Below, one piece after another: positions 14,210 through 22,224 of a stretch of DNA of 28,545 bases. Positions within the stretch are counted from its first letter, which is position 1. Each line of letters starts with the position of its first letter. The stretch spans positions 1-28,545 of the IMG/VR virus record IMGVR_UViG_3300032278_002605; one strand, 5' to 3'. Origin of the DNA: a virus. The position numbers and the translations under genes were made by a program. Under the pieces are notes generated by a model. That model was not told the DNA's origin. It searched no databases and saw nothing but the letters and a program-made list of their open reading frames with translations.

Positions 14210-15406
14210 TCAGGCCACGCGGCCCAGATCGCCGTAAACCAGCGCTTCCGGGCGATAGACCGCCAGCGCGAGCCGTTCCTCGGCGCGGATGGTGACCTTG
14301 TTCTTCTGGAAGTTGTCGGCGTCCTCGGTCGAAACCTCGACCGTGGCATCCTGCCGGTCGAAGATCTGCGCCGCCAGGTCGAACGCACCGATCAGGAACT
14401 TGTCCTCGGTCATCGCCTGCGTGGCGACGACGGGCAGGCCCCACAGCTGCGCCCCGATGGTGCCCTGCGGGTTGCCGATCAGGTAACCTCCGGCCGAGTC
14501 CTTCAGGGTTTCCATGTAGGCCCAGTCGATCGGATTCAGGACAATGCCGTTCGGCGGGTATTCGGCCAGTGCCACCTGGAGCATACCGAGCCGGATCGTA
14601 TCCAGCATGTTGGCGCTGTCCGGGGTGAACGACGGTGAATAGGCCGTGGCTTCGGTCACGAGGCCCGAAAGGTTCTGGCCGGTGCCGTCGCCGTTCAGCA
14701 GCTGGCTTTCCTCGACGTAGGCCAGGCCGTAGCGCAGGCGATTGTCGATGATCGAACGCAGGCCGGGCGCATCCGCAAGGATCTGCACCGACGCGCGCAT
14801 CCAGTGGGCGATCGTGCGAACGGGCGCGGTCGCTTCTTCATACTGGATTTCCGACTGGGGCTTGGCCGCACCTTCCGCGACCGGGGCCGCGCTGTTCGTG
14901 AAGCCCTTTTCCTTGTCGTATTCGATCGTGTTCGACGTGGTGTTGCCCTGCGCCAGCAGCGCGCGAATCGTCATGCGGCGGCGCGGCAGTTCCGTGCCAG
15001 GCACGCGATCGGGCTGCACCAGCGTGCCCACCGAACCCGGGGCGTCGGTCGTCAGCGAGGTGATGTCCTTGACTTCCTCGATGTAGCGACCACGCGGGCG
15101 GGTCTGGCCGGCGAACGCCTTGAAGCCTTCGCTTTCCACGAACTTGGCGCCGGCGGTCTGCGGGCCGGACTTTTCCGCCGTCTCGCGCGCCAGCTTCTGC
15201 TCCAGCTCCTGCATGAGGCCCTTGACCTCGTTCAGGCCGGTGATTGCCTCGTCAGCCTTGGTTTTCTCGCCTTCGGAAAGCTGCTTGCCTTCCTCGGCCA
15301 GAGCCAGTGCCTTCTCGGCAATTTCCTTCACCGCGTCGTGCTTCTTGTCGAACGCGGCCTTCGTCTCGGCGGCCAGCTCGGCCACCGACTTCGTTTCGGT
15401 CGTCAT
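14210..15406 (-). CDS. Major capsid protein, HK97 fold
   Basis: The 398-aa product begins with a helical delta-type scaffold domain rich in Glu, Lys and Ala (1-80). A linker follows (EGFKAFAGQTRPRGRYIEEV), then the HK97-fold body with TTDAPGSVGTLVQPDRVPG, SASVQI-like helices (IAHWMRASVQILADAPGLRS), YVEESQLLNGDGTGQNLSGL and the C-terminal LIGAFDLAAQIFDRQDATVE, ERLALAVYRPEALVYGDLGR. This is the classic order. I took the ATG at 15406 because AGGA precedes it at good spacing and upstream residues lack the scaffold pattern. The delta domain should be removed by the protease encoded next to it. Confidence 0.95.
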   Translation of the reverse strand: MTTETKSVAELAAETKAAFDKKHDAVKEIAEKALALAEEGKQLSEGEKTKADEAITGLNEVKGLMQELEQKLARETAEKSGPQTAGAKFVESEGFKAFAGQTRPRGRYIEEVKDITSLTTDAPGSVGTLVQPDRVPGTELPRRRMTIRALLAQGNTTSNTIEYDKEKGFTNSAAPVAEGAAKPQSEIQYEEATAPVRTIAHWMRASVQILADAPGLRSIIDNRLRYGLAYVEESQLLNGDGTGQNLSGLVTEATAYSPSFTPDSANMLDTIRLGMLQVALAEYPPNGIVLNPIDWAYMETLKDSAGGYLIGNPQGTIGAQLWGLPVVATQAMTEDKFLIGAFDLAAQIFDRQDATVEVSTEDADNFQKNKVTIRAEERLALAVYRPEALVYGDLGRVA

Positions 15407-15422
15407 AGCGATTTTCCTGTGT

Positions 15423-16145
15423 TCAGAGGTCTGCGAAAGAGACCTGATTTCCGTTCTCGTCCTCACAGATCACGTCTGCATCGGACAGGGCCGCCCAGAA
15501 GGCAGCCATCGGGTCGGCAGGTTCGTCGCGGCCCCCGCGATCGTCGTGCAGCAGAGCGTTTGCCATGCGCTCGGCTTCGGAGTTGGAAACCGCGAAGGCA
15601 TCCTTCAGCAGCCCCTCCAACTCGCGCCGCTGGGGCCGGTCCCCGGCGATCCAGCGTGAAAGAACTTCGTCACCCTTCACCCCGGTGACAGTGGCCCGGC
15701 GATTGGCCGGGAAATTGACGGGAGAGATCTCCCACAGCTCTAGCTTTTCCAGCAGGCGGACGCCGCGGCGCTTTTCGTCCTCGCGGCTTTCGATCACCTC
15801 GTAACCGATGGACAGGCCGCGAACGCTCTTGCGCTTCATTGCACGGTGAACGCGCTGCCCCACCGGGTCGTCCAGGTCGATCTGGCCCTTCACCCAGAGG
15901 CCCTTCCCGTCCTCGGCCATGTCGGTCCAGTTGCCGATCGGCAGGTCACCCGCATTATGCCCCCAGAGCATCAGCGGCATCGTGCTCTGGCGCTTGTGCC
16001 GCACCAGCGATTCCGCGAATGCGCCGGGCAGGATAACGTCACCGTAGCTGTCGGGTTCGCCGCCAAAGGTGCTGCCGTAACCCTCGATTACCCCGGCCTC
16101 GTCAGTGGCCTTGATCTCCAGCCCGAAATCCTTGTGGAGCATCAT
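15423..16145 (-). CDS. HK97-type prohead maturation protease (U35)
   Basis: The 240-aa protein shows the U35 signature: GYGSTFGGEPDSYGDVILPG (about 22-41), the histidine of MLWGHNAGDLPIGNW (His63), RGLSIGYE with Ser112, and KLELWEISPVNFPANRRATV (about 134-153). The fold is a herpesvirus-like serine protease that cleaves the scaffold and then is expelled. It overlaps the portal stop by AATGATG, where a second ATG three bases on is equally possible. The C-terminal 70 residues are an extension with acidic end, perhaps the self-targeting part. Confidence 0.92.
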   Translation of the reverse strand: MMLHKDFGLEIKATDEAGVIEGYGSTFGGEPDSYGDVILPGAFAESLVRHKRQSTMPLMLWGHNAGDLPIGNWTDMAEDGKGLWVKGQIDLDDPVGQRVHRAMKRKSVRGLSIGYEVIESREDEKRRGVRLLEKLELWEISPVNFPANRRATVTGVKGDEVLSRWIAGDRPQRRELEGLLKDAFAVSNSEAERMANALLHDDRGGRDEPADPMAAFWAALSDADVICEDENGNQVSFADL

Positions 16146-17401
16146 TCTTCCTCCTGCCCCGCTTCGGTTATGGGGACGTTCTGCATCTGCATTCGTGGCG
16201 TATCGCCGCCCTCGACCGGGGGCAGGTTCTCAAGGGCGCGCACTTCGTTGATCGTGCGCCATCCGTTCTGAAGGCCGGACTGATAGAACTCGGCCCGCGT
16301 CATGCTGTCACCGCGCAGCAGGCCCTCAAGATTGAACTCAATCGAAATTCCGGCATCGCGCTCGGTACGGGACAGCAATTGTTTCTCCAGCGCCTGTTCG
16401 ATCCGCTTGAGGCGGCGGCGCAGGCTGAACTTCACGAAGCCCAGCGTCTGTTGCTCGATCCCGCTGCCCCAGCTGGTCGATTTCTCGGCATGGCCCACCA
16501 TGTGCGGCGGGACGCCAAAAATGCGACAAATCTCCTCGACACCCCAACCGCGCGTCTCGATCATCTGCGCGTCCTCGGGCGACAGGTCGAGCTGGTGCCA
16601 CTCCATCCCCCGATCCAGCACCATCGGGCGGCCGCTGTTCTTCGCCCCGCGGAACTTGTCCTGAAGCAAGGCTTCCAGCTCGGCCCGCTGTTCCTTCGTC
16701 AGCGTGATGCTTTCATGGGTTGCGAGGATGCCGCTCGGCTGAATGCCGTTCGCGAAAATCGATTCTGCCGCCCGGTCGGCCGCCATCGCCGCGTCGAATG
16801 CCCCGCGGCACGTCGCCAGCGTGGACATCCCCGTAAGGCCGTCGCTCAGCGGGCCGCGGATATGCAGGACATCCTTGCTGGACAGCTCGACCTGTTCACC
16901 GTTCTCGGTCCAGCGATACTGAATATCGCCGTTCTCCATCCGGCGCACAGTGACCGCATCGGGGCGCACCGGCGTCAGGGCGATCACCCCGCCGCCTACG
17001 CCCCTGTTGATCCGCGCGTAAGCGTTGCCCTGAAGCTCAATCCCGGCCGACTGGAACTCCCAAAAGTCCACCGCCGTCTGATCGTAGTTCGGGCTGTCGT
17101 GCAGCAACCAATAGAGCGGGTGCCTCCGATCGACCCGCTTCACGTCGCCTTCGCGGCGATAGACCATGAGCGGCAGCGAACCGATCGTGCCCGCGATCAG
17201 GTTGACGCAGGCCCAAGTTGCAGAAAGCCCGATCGCCCCTCGACCCGTCGCCAGCATGATGTCGCGAGCGTCCGCGACCGTGACCTGGTTAGTCCTGAAA
17301 TTCGTTCCATTCTCGGTCGAGAGCATCGAATTGCGCCACGGGATAATGTCTTTCGATTCCCCATCGCGCTCCAGCCCGAACATTTGCCGTAGCCACCCCA
17401 T
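16142..17401 (-). CDS. Portal protein, HK97 type
   Basis: The 419-aa product carries the phage_portal (PF04860-type) core: AIGLSATWACVNLIAGTIGS, LPLMVYRREGDVKRVDRRHP, LLHDSPNYDQTAVDFWEFQS, GNAYARINRG and then VEEICRIFGVPPHMVGHAEK. The R-I-F-x-V-P-P-x-x-V-G motif is the best family landmark. A dodecamer of this protein forms the packaging and exit channel. The start overlaps the large-terminase stop within one base. Sequence length is normal for the family. Confidence 0.94.
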   Translation of the reverse strand: MGWLRQMFGLERDGESKDIIPWRNSMLSTENGTNFRTNQVTVADARDIMLATGRGAIGLSATWACVNLIAGTIGSLPLMVYRREGDVKRVDRRHPLYWLLHDSPNYDQTAVDFWEFQSAGIELQGNAYARINRGVGGGVIALTPVRPDAVTVRRMENGDIQYRWTENGEQVELSSKDVLHIRGPLSDGLTGMSTLATCRGAFDAAMAADRAAESIFANGIQPSGILATHESITLTKEQRAELEALLQDKFRGAKNSGRPMVLDRGMEWHQLDLSPEDAQMIETRGWGVEEICRIFGVPPHMVGHAEKSTSWGSGIEQQTLGFVKFSLRRRLKRIEQALEKQLLSRTERDAGISIEFNLEGLLRGDSMTRAEFYQSGLQNGWRTINEVRALENLPPVEGGDTPRMQMQNVPITEAGQEEE

Positions 17402-18903
17402 CAGGCGAAGCTCGCAATCCAGTCGTCAACCGGCACGGTGGAATCAGTTGCCATCGCCTCAACCCCTTCCGCCATTGCCAGCGCCACCATCCCGTCAATG
17501 CGACCGGTGGCCTTCGACTTGTCCAATTTCCTGTTGCCCGCGGGATCGGGAACCGCGACCGCATTGGCCGCGCACATGGCAAGCACCGGGTGCCCGCCAT
17601 GCCTGATCCGCTCCATCAGCAAGTCGCTCTCCAGCGCGTCCAGCGCAGGCGACATGCTCACATAACCCTGCCCGAATGGCTCCAGCGGCAGATCCACCCC
17701 CGCTGCGTCCAGCGCGGCCTTCATTCGGTCCATCCGCCAGCGGTCGAACCCGATCCGAGCCACCCCCAGCCCTGCCGTAATGTCCGCAATATCCCGCGCG
17801 ACGAAGGCGTAGTCGATCACCCGTCCGGGTGTCGTCCGCAGCAGCCCCTCGCGCACCCAGACATCATACGGTGCCCGGTCCCGCTTCGACGCCTCAGCAA
17901 CGGTGTCGTGCGGCATCCAAAAGAACGGGTGAACATGAAGCACCCCGTCCTTCCGGCATGTCAGCACAAGCGCGGTCAGGTCGGTCGTGGCGGACAAGTC
18001 GAGCCCGCCGAAGACTTGCCCCTCCAGCGGCTCAGGATCTTCGTTGCCCGCCTTCCACACCGCGGGCGACACGAATGCCGCCACCATGTTCCTGCGCTGG
18101 TTTAGCGTCAGCACCCGGAACGTGTTCTCCGCGCTCGGCATCCGCTGAGCCTGCCGCGCCTGTTCCTCTACGTCCTTCTCGCTGCGAAACAGCCCGAGCG
18201 CCGGGTTGGCCGCCCGCCACCCATCGCGATCCATAAGGTCGCAATCGTCGGGAGCCGTATAGACATGGCTCACAATCGTCGGATCTTCAGAACGCTCGGC
18301 GTCGTCGAGCCAGATACTCCACAGGTCCGCATCGGTCGGGGCCTGCGTCGAAATCCCGATAAGCAGCGGCGCGTCGTGCGCCCCTTGCGAAGTCGTGATC
18401 GCGTCCACGAAATCGTTTTGCGGCCCCTTGACCTGCCCCATCTCGTCCAGGATCGCCAGAAACGGCGAAAGCCCGTGTGCGGTTCGACCTTCCGCCGCCA
18501 GCGCCCGGAACTCGGTATTCATCGGCAGTCCGATAAGCCGCTTACCGCTTGGAACGATCCGAACGATCTTTGACAGCTCGGGCGACATCTGCACCATTTT
18601 GGCCGCCAGCCCGAAGACAAGCGCCGCCTGATCGCGGGACAGCGCCCCGCTTACGATCTGCCCGTTCAGCTTCGCTTCCGGCCCGACCAGGTAGGCCAGC
18701 AGCAAGCAGGCGATCAAAGCCGTCTTGCCGTTCTTGCGTCCGACTGAAAGGTAGGCCCTGCGTGTGCCGGCCGGATTGTCCAGCACGTCAAGAATGAACT
18801 TGCGCTGGAACTCAGCAAGCTCGATCGGCTCCCCGACCTTCGCCCCCTCAGGGACCCTGCAATATCGCGAGATGAAGGCGCAAACCTTCTCGCCGCGGGT
18901 CAC
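17401..18903 (-). CDS. Terminase large subunit
   Basis: The 500-aa motor carries a Walker A SVGRKNGKT (53-61), a Walker B FLAILDE (148-154), the coupling region with LLIGISTQAPT and the C-terminal RNase-H-like nuclease with GGLDLSATTDLTALVLT (Asp302) and GRIDGMVALAMA near 467-478. It drives DNA packaging with ATP and cuts the concatemer. The start is GTG at 18903, overlapping the small-subunit stop as GTGA. The family is terminase_1/YmfN-like; HNH and cohesive-end packaging usually go with it. Confidence 0.95.
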   Translation of the reverse strand: MTRGEKVCAFISRYCRVPEGAKVGEPIELAEFQRKFILDVLDNPAGTRRAYLSVGRKNGKTALIACLLLAYLVGPEAKLNGQIVSGALSRDQAALVFGLAAKMVQMSPELSKIVRIVPSGKRLIGLPMNTEFRALAAEGRTAHGLSPFLAILDEMGQVKGPQNDFVDAITTSQGAHDAPLLIGISTQAPTDADLWSIWLDDAERSEDPTIVSHVYTAPDDCDLMDRDGWRAANPALGLFRSEKDVEEQARQAQRMPSAENTFRVLTLNQRRNMVAAFVSPAVWKAGNEDPEPLEGQVFGGLDLSATTDLTALVLTCRKDGVLHVHPFFWMPHDTVAEASKRDRAPYDVWVREGLLRTTPGRVIDYAFVARDIADITAGLGVARIGFDRWRMDRMKAALDAAGVDLPLEPFGQGYVSMSPALDALESDLLMERIRHGGHPVLAMCAANAVAVPDPAGNRKLDKSKATGRIDGMVALAMAEGVEAMATDSTVPVDDWIASFA

Positions 18904-19361
18904 TGGACTGTCGGCCTCGCCAGCAGGTCGTCGTCAAGGTCGGTCTCGACACCCTTGGCCTGGCGCTGCCGCTTTGCCACGTCGCGGGCCTCCCCCTGTT
19001 TCGCGCGCGCGTGAAGGCTCAGCGAGCGACGGAATGAGAGGATGTCCCCAGTAAGGGACTTCACCGCCCGGGCACGGGGATTCTCCACCGTCGTCCCGTT
19101 CTCGCGAACCGAGATCATGCCCTCCTGCCGAAGGGTCCGCTGTTCCTGTTCAAGTGTCGCCAGCGTGCGCGCCAGCATGGCCGCCAGCTCGATCTGATGC
19201 TCAGTCCACTCCGACCGGGCGAACTCCTCGATCACGTTCTCGAAGAACGGCCAATCGATGTCGTCCAGCGGGACATGCGCCGGGGGTTGGATCTGCCGGG
19301 TCGCGCCCTGCATGATTTTGACAGCGGCAGCATTGCTGTCCACGCGCTGCTTGCGTGCCAT
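18900..19361 (-). CDS. Terminase small subunit (P27-like)
   Basis: The 153-aa product begins with a basic tail (MARKQRVDSNAAAVKIM), a D-W-P-F-F-E-N-V helix, then QIELAAMLARTLATLEQEQR and the P27-type motif ENGTTVENPRARAVKSLTGD. A C-terminal basic stretch (RDVAKRQRQAKG) precedes an acidic end. It recognises the packaging site and recruits the large subunit. AGGA lies 9 nt before ATG 19361; the longer frame upstream lacks family character. Directly follows the HNH gene (172-nt gap). Confidence 0.85.
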   Translation of the reverse strand: MARKQRVDSNAAAVKIMQGATRQIQPPAHVPLDDIDWPFFENVIEEFARSEWTEHQIELAAMLARTLATLEQEQRTLRQEGMISVRENGTTVENPRARAVKSLTGDILSFRRSLSLHARAKQGEARDVAKRQRQAKGVETDLDDDLLARPTVQ

Positions 19362-19533
19362 CGTGACGATTCCTGTGTTAGCGACTTTTTTGACTTGGGC
19401 CGGCGGTTTCCGCGCTCGACGCTCCGAACTTTCCCCCACCCCCCTACCGGGATGGGCCTCCCTCAAGCCGGACCTGCTCTCCATCGATGTGCATTCGCAC
19501 CGTCAGGATGTCCCTCACCCTTTGCGGGGCCGG

Positions 19534-19559
19534 CTAGACTGGCCATCCGTCGTCTCCGA
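19534..19559. repeat. Imperfect 26-bp direct repeat, copy 1 (end of the HNH gene)
   Basis: The bases CTAGACTGGCCAT-C-CGTC-G-TCTCCGA match copy 2 at 20543-20568 in 24 of 26 positions. On the minus strand the shared segment reads as the end of an HNH-type frame (…WPV-stop) and contains an ATGGCCAGTCTAG. Confidence 0.7.
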
Positions 19560-19818
19560 ATGTCAGCTTGGGCTCGTGGCCGAATTGCTCTGCGGTGCGC
19601 TTGCCGTGGCAGTCGTGGCACAGGTTGCGGGTATTGCTGTCGATGTCCTCGCCGCCAAGGGCCAGAGGCTTGATATGATCCACTACGTCAGCGGGGCGAA
19701 CTATGCTCTTGGCTTGGCAGTCCTCGCATAGGCCGTTCGTTCGGACGAGGCGGCGCTTGCGGAGAGATACTCCCTTACGTCCGCGGATGCGCTTGCCTGG
19801 TGATGATAGGGTGCCCAT
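19534..19818 (-). CDS. HNH endonuclease (packaging-associated)
   Basis: The 94-aa product has the HNH zinc motifs: CEDC (Cys31/Cys34), VVDHIKPLALGGEDIDS (His48) with N-T-R-N-L, and CHDCHGKR (Cys67/Cys70). HNH proteins next to the small terminase of HK97-like phages stimulate the specific cos cut. The start at 19818 has GAGG 7 nt upstream. The last bases share a 26-nt repeat with 20543-20568. The 172-nt gap to the terminase and the region upstream are the likely home of cos. Confidence 0.88.
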   Translation of the reverse strand: MGTLSSPGKRIRGRKGVSLRKRRLVRTNGLCEDCQAKSIVRPADVVDHIKPLALGGEDIDSNTRNLCHDCHGKRTAEQFGHEPKLTFGDDGWPV

Positions 19819-19960
19819 TGCCCTACCTCTCGAATGTCTGTCCCGATCACAGCCGCACCGTGCTCGCATCCCTGTGCGATACCTGACTTGACCGGTGGTG
19901 GATCCGGACGCGACCTGCTGGGGGCCGGACGCTAAAAGCCCCGCCGGTCCTAGGTGCGAG

Positions 19961-19992
19961 GGAGGGGGGCGATTTGTTCACCTCCCCCCTCC
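19961..19992. repeat. GC-rich inverted repeat between the HNH and membrane-protein genes
   Basis: GGAGGGGGG and CCCCCCTCC form a perfect 9-bp stem around a 14-nt loop, followed on the + strand by GCCTTTTCC. On + it could act as a terminator (for a rightward transcript); on the leftward late transcript it could be a structured leader or part of the packaging site. I cannot tell which. Confidence 0.4.
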
Positions 19993-20024
19993 GCCTTTTC
20001 CTGAACGAAAGCAGACGTACTTCG

Positions 20025-20555
20025 CTAAGCGATAAATCCCGAGAGCGCGGCCCAGCTACCGGCTGCGAACGAGACGACGGACAAGACAGCAAGGCAGAGG
20101 CCCACGGCCAGCGCGATAGAACCGCGCTTGTACGAGCGCATGAAGTCTCGACCCTTGGGCTTGTCTCCGAGCATCTCGCTCTGCTTCTCCCACGCTTCCT
20201 CGATTGAGGTTTGCGAATACCAATACTGAGACAGGAAGCCTCCGAACATGCTGGCGAGCGAACAGAATAGACCAGCGACGAAGAAGCCGAAGGCTAGCTT
20301 GAGCCGTTCCGGATCGAGCGCGAGTTCGATGCCTTGCTGTCCGACCAGAGTGAATAGGGCGACGATGGCGCCACCGTTCACCAAAGTCAGCGACTGGACT
20401 GCGACCTTCCCAAGGTCGACCTGGTGCTGAAGCCGATTTGCAGCGTCGGACATCAGCGCCTCGTAGTCGAGGCGAGCGGCTTCTCGCTTCTGCTCATCCG
20501 GCGTCATGGTGGCTAGGGGATGCCATGGTGCGGAGAGGAATCCTAGACTGGCCAT
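20025..20555 (-). CDS. Unknown multi-pass membrane protein (moron candidate)
   Basis: The 176-aa product has a cytoplasmic-looking N-terminus with charged helix (TPDEQKREAARLDYEALMSD), then three hydrophobic segments: LTLVNGGAIVALFTLVG (about 56-72), LAFGFFVAGLFCSLASMFGG (about 86-106) and IALAVGLCLAVLSVVSFAAG (about 147-166). The first and second are separated by a charged LDPERLK, and a soluble loop with KPKGRDFMRSYKRGS precedes the third. The ATG at 20555 has GGAG at good spacing; an ATG at 20507 lacks one. Location between early and late genes fits superinfection exclusion or abortive-infection membrane proteins, but no family is recognised. Confidence 0.7.
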   Translation of the reverse strand: MASLGFLSAPWHPLATMTPDEQKREAARLDYEALMSDAANRLQHQVDLGKVAVQSLTLVNGGAIVALFTLVGQQGIELALDPERLKLAFGFFVAGLFCSLASMFGGFLSQYWYSQTSIEEAWEKQSEMLGDKPKGRDFMRSYKRGSIALAVGLCLAVLSVVSFAAGSWAALSGFIA

Positions 20556-20568
20556 TCGTCTTCTCCGA
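20543..20568. repeat. Imperfect 26-bp direct repeat, copy 2 (start of the membrane-protein gene)
   Basis: Copy of 19534-19559 with two mismatches. It holds the ribosome site (GGAGAA) and ATG of the leftward membrane-protein gene, and in another minus-strand frame the last codons (GEDEWPV-stop) of a 21-aa ORF (20608-20543). Confidence 0.7.
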
Positions 20569-20628
20569 TCGATGCGTAATTGCGCTCAGTTGCTTCTTCG
20601 GGCATCATGGAAAGCAGAGGGGACTGAT

Positions 20629-21081
20629 ATGAGAATGACGGCAGCTGTTGCGCTGGGGCTGGGATTGGCTCTTTCGTCATGTGGTACAGCAGAGGAAGCA
20701 GATGATCTGCCTGCTGAGCCAATTCAGGAGGCTTCGGATCCGCCGGTCGAGCTTTCAGAGGCCGATCTACTCCGAGTCTGTAGGGGCGGGGCTGCGTTCC
20801 GCAACGGGCACGACGTTGGAATTATCTCGGCGAGAGTAGCGGGGTCGGACATGGTCCGGGTGTCCTACACCCGAGATGACGGCAAGGCCTTTGAGTATGA
20901 ATGCCTCGTTGAAGGCAGCGAGGTTCGCTATCGCATGATCGATGAGCGTGGGCCGGGAACCGGACCTGGCTCTTGGTCCGGCCGAGGATCGACTACGACG
21001 TTCAAAATCGAAGGCGACGAAATCGAATTTACGGACCGGTTTTTTGACGGCTCGACCGACATCCAGCGCCTTAAGGTGTGA
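20629..21081 (+). CDS. Lipoprotein of unknown function (moron)
   Basis: The 150-aa product begins with a signal sequence ending in a lipobox L15-S-S-C18 (GLALSSCG), so it should be lipidated and exported. The rest is mostly soluble, with VELSEADLLRVCRGGAAFRN (Cys), YECLVEGSEVRYRMIDERG and a Gly/Ser-rich linker (GPGTGPGSWSGRGS). GAGG lies 9 nt before ATG 20629. It runs against every neighbour in the late/early block and lies in lower-GC DNA, both marks of a moron that alters the lysogen's surface. Function unknown. Confidence 0.8.
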   Translation: MRMTAAVALGLGLALSSCGTAEEADDLPAEPIQEASDPPVELSEADLLRVCRGGAAFRNGHDVGIISARVAGSDMVRVSYTRDDGKAFEYECLVEGSEVRYRMIDERGPGTGPGSWSGRGSTTTFKIEGDEIEFTDRFFDGSTDIQRLKV

Positions 21082-21396
21082 TCGCTCCGTCAGAGCACGG
21101 GGGCATTTCGTATCGCAGACTTCGCCTCGCTCGTAATAACACCGCAAAGCCTCGTCCTGCATCCGGCAAAGGAAATAGCCACCTTCGTCACACTTGCGGC
21201 CCCTGGCATCCGTGCGGCTGCCGGCAGATCATGCTGGACATCCGCTTTCTCCGCATTCGACCCTCGACCGGCACTTTTGGCCCTACGCCTCAGCGCTCTC
21301 GCGCTGCGTCTTAGCATCGCTTCCCCAGTGCGTCAGGCGTTGCAAACTCTTCGAGACTGAAGCATCATCCGCAGTCCACTGAGGGGAGGAAGTGCA
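21082..21396. other. 315-bp stretch without a convincing gene
   Basis: The region between the lipoprotein and zinc-ribbon genes has no frame with a good start and family character on either strand. One minus-strand frame reads a Cys-containing stretch (see findings) but lacks an upstream start and ribosome site. A ribosome site GGGGAGGAAG for the next gene closes the gap. Confidence 0.5.
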
Positions 21397-21612
21397 ATGC
21401 TAGGAAGATGTCCTAGCTGCGAGAGAAGTGTGGACGTAAGGTATAGCGCTGGCAGGGCGAAGCAAAACTTCGGGAGCGGGGAAATCTCCGTTGTAGGTTA
21501 CACCTGCGGGTCCTGCGGCACCATTCTCGGCGTTCAAGCAGATCCAATCGCGATTATGGCAGATCAGACGGAGCGTGTTGCCAAGCGACTAGGACCAGGC
21601 CCAAAGCGGTAG
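21397..21612 (+). CDS. 71-aa zinc-ribbon protein
   Basis: The product has two CxxC pairs, C5-PS-C8 and C37-GS-C40, in the order RCPSCERS … YTCGSCGTILGV, the usual zinc-ribbon arrangement, and a charged C-terminal helix. The ribosome site GAGGGGAGGAAG lies just before the ATG. Small zinc ribbons of this sort bind nucleic acids or other proteins. It has the same direction as the lipoprotein, 315 bp away, so the two may be co-transcribed. Confidence 0.65.
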   Translation: MLGRCPSCERSVDVRYSAGRAKQNFGSGEISVVGYTCGSCGTILGVQADPIAIMADQTERVAKRLGPGPKR

Positions 21613-21735
21613 CACGCGACCGCGAAGCAACCTGCTGCGGAAGTTGACGGGAAGGGCGAACATGCCGCGCGGGCCATCGACCAATTAACTTCCCAAGGCG
21701 CTTTCGATTAGCGCAATGCCTAACGGCTGTTCACG

Positions 21736-22224
21736 TTATGGTCTCACTTTTTGCAAAAGGCAAGGGGGCACCTTCACCGGCAAGGCGAAATCTGCAATGT
21801 CAACTGTGGCATAGCTTTGGGTGCAGGCGCGTACTGTGCCTTGCAGTCCCTGGAATGGGCCAGATGCAAACCGCACGACCGTGCCCGGCTTCGGCAATAG
21901 CCGAGCCGGGACAGGCGGCTTCTTGGAGATATGGCGCAGCGGTTCGAGCGATCGGTCGGCAATGCGCACGACCTTGCCGTCGACGCGCATCATGCTGAAC
22001 GAGACCAGCGGCACCGTCGGCAGCGCGTCGGCAGCGTCTTCCGGTACGAACACGAACGAGGGGATGCAGGCCTCGCTGATTAGCCGTCGAACGTTCGAGC
22101 GCGGTAGTCGACGCTGTCGCTTCCAAGTTGGCGTCCAGGCGCCGTAGGGGGCGAGCCGGTTCGCCAGCGTCAACGTCTTGCTGCTGGGGCAGCGAAGGAC
22201 GATCCATGTGGTCTCGTTCGTCAT
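21736..22224 (-). CDS. NusG-like transcription (anti)termination protein with KOW motif
   Basis: The 162-aa product starts like an NGN domain (TWIVLRCPSSKTLTLANRL, about 6-25, then a basic segment and IPSFVFVPEDAADALP). It ends with a KOW-type domain (KPGTVVRFASGPFQGLQGTV, about 112-131) and VDIADFALPVKVPPCLLQKV. The G-P-F-x-G-L-x-G-x-V core is the NusG/RfaH mark. A NusG paralogue at the early/late boundary could let polymerase read through to the structural genes, replacing a lambda Q-like factor. The ATG at 22224 overlaps the stop of the upstream gene (TGATG); GTG at 22227 is possible. Family level is likely, function inferred. Confidence 0.75.
   Translation of the reverse strand: MTNETTWIVLRCPSSKTLTLANRLAPYGAWTPTWKRQRRLPRSNVRRLISEACIPSFVFVPEDAADALPTVPLVSFSMMRVDGKVVRIADRSLEPLRHISKKPPVPARLLPKPGTVVRFASGPFQGLQGTVRACTQSYATVDIADFALPVKVPPCLLQKVRP

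Noticed and set aside
16379-17392. A 337-codon open frame on the + strand
   Set aside because: Antisense shadow of the portal gene; low-complexity Arg-rich translation.
20506-20628. Longer N-terminus for the lipoprotein
   Set aside because: The extra residues would hide the signal peptide, and the ribosome site is placed for ATG 20629.
20767-21162. A 131-codon minus-strand frame
   Set aside because: It overlaps the lipoprotein gene, which has a signal peptide, lipobox and ribosome site; only its first part is noted as a curiosity.
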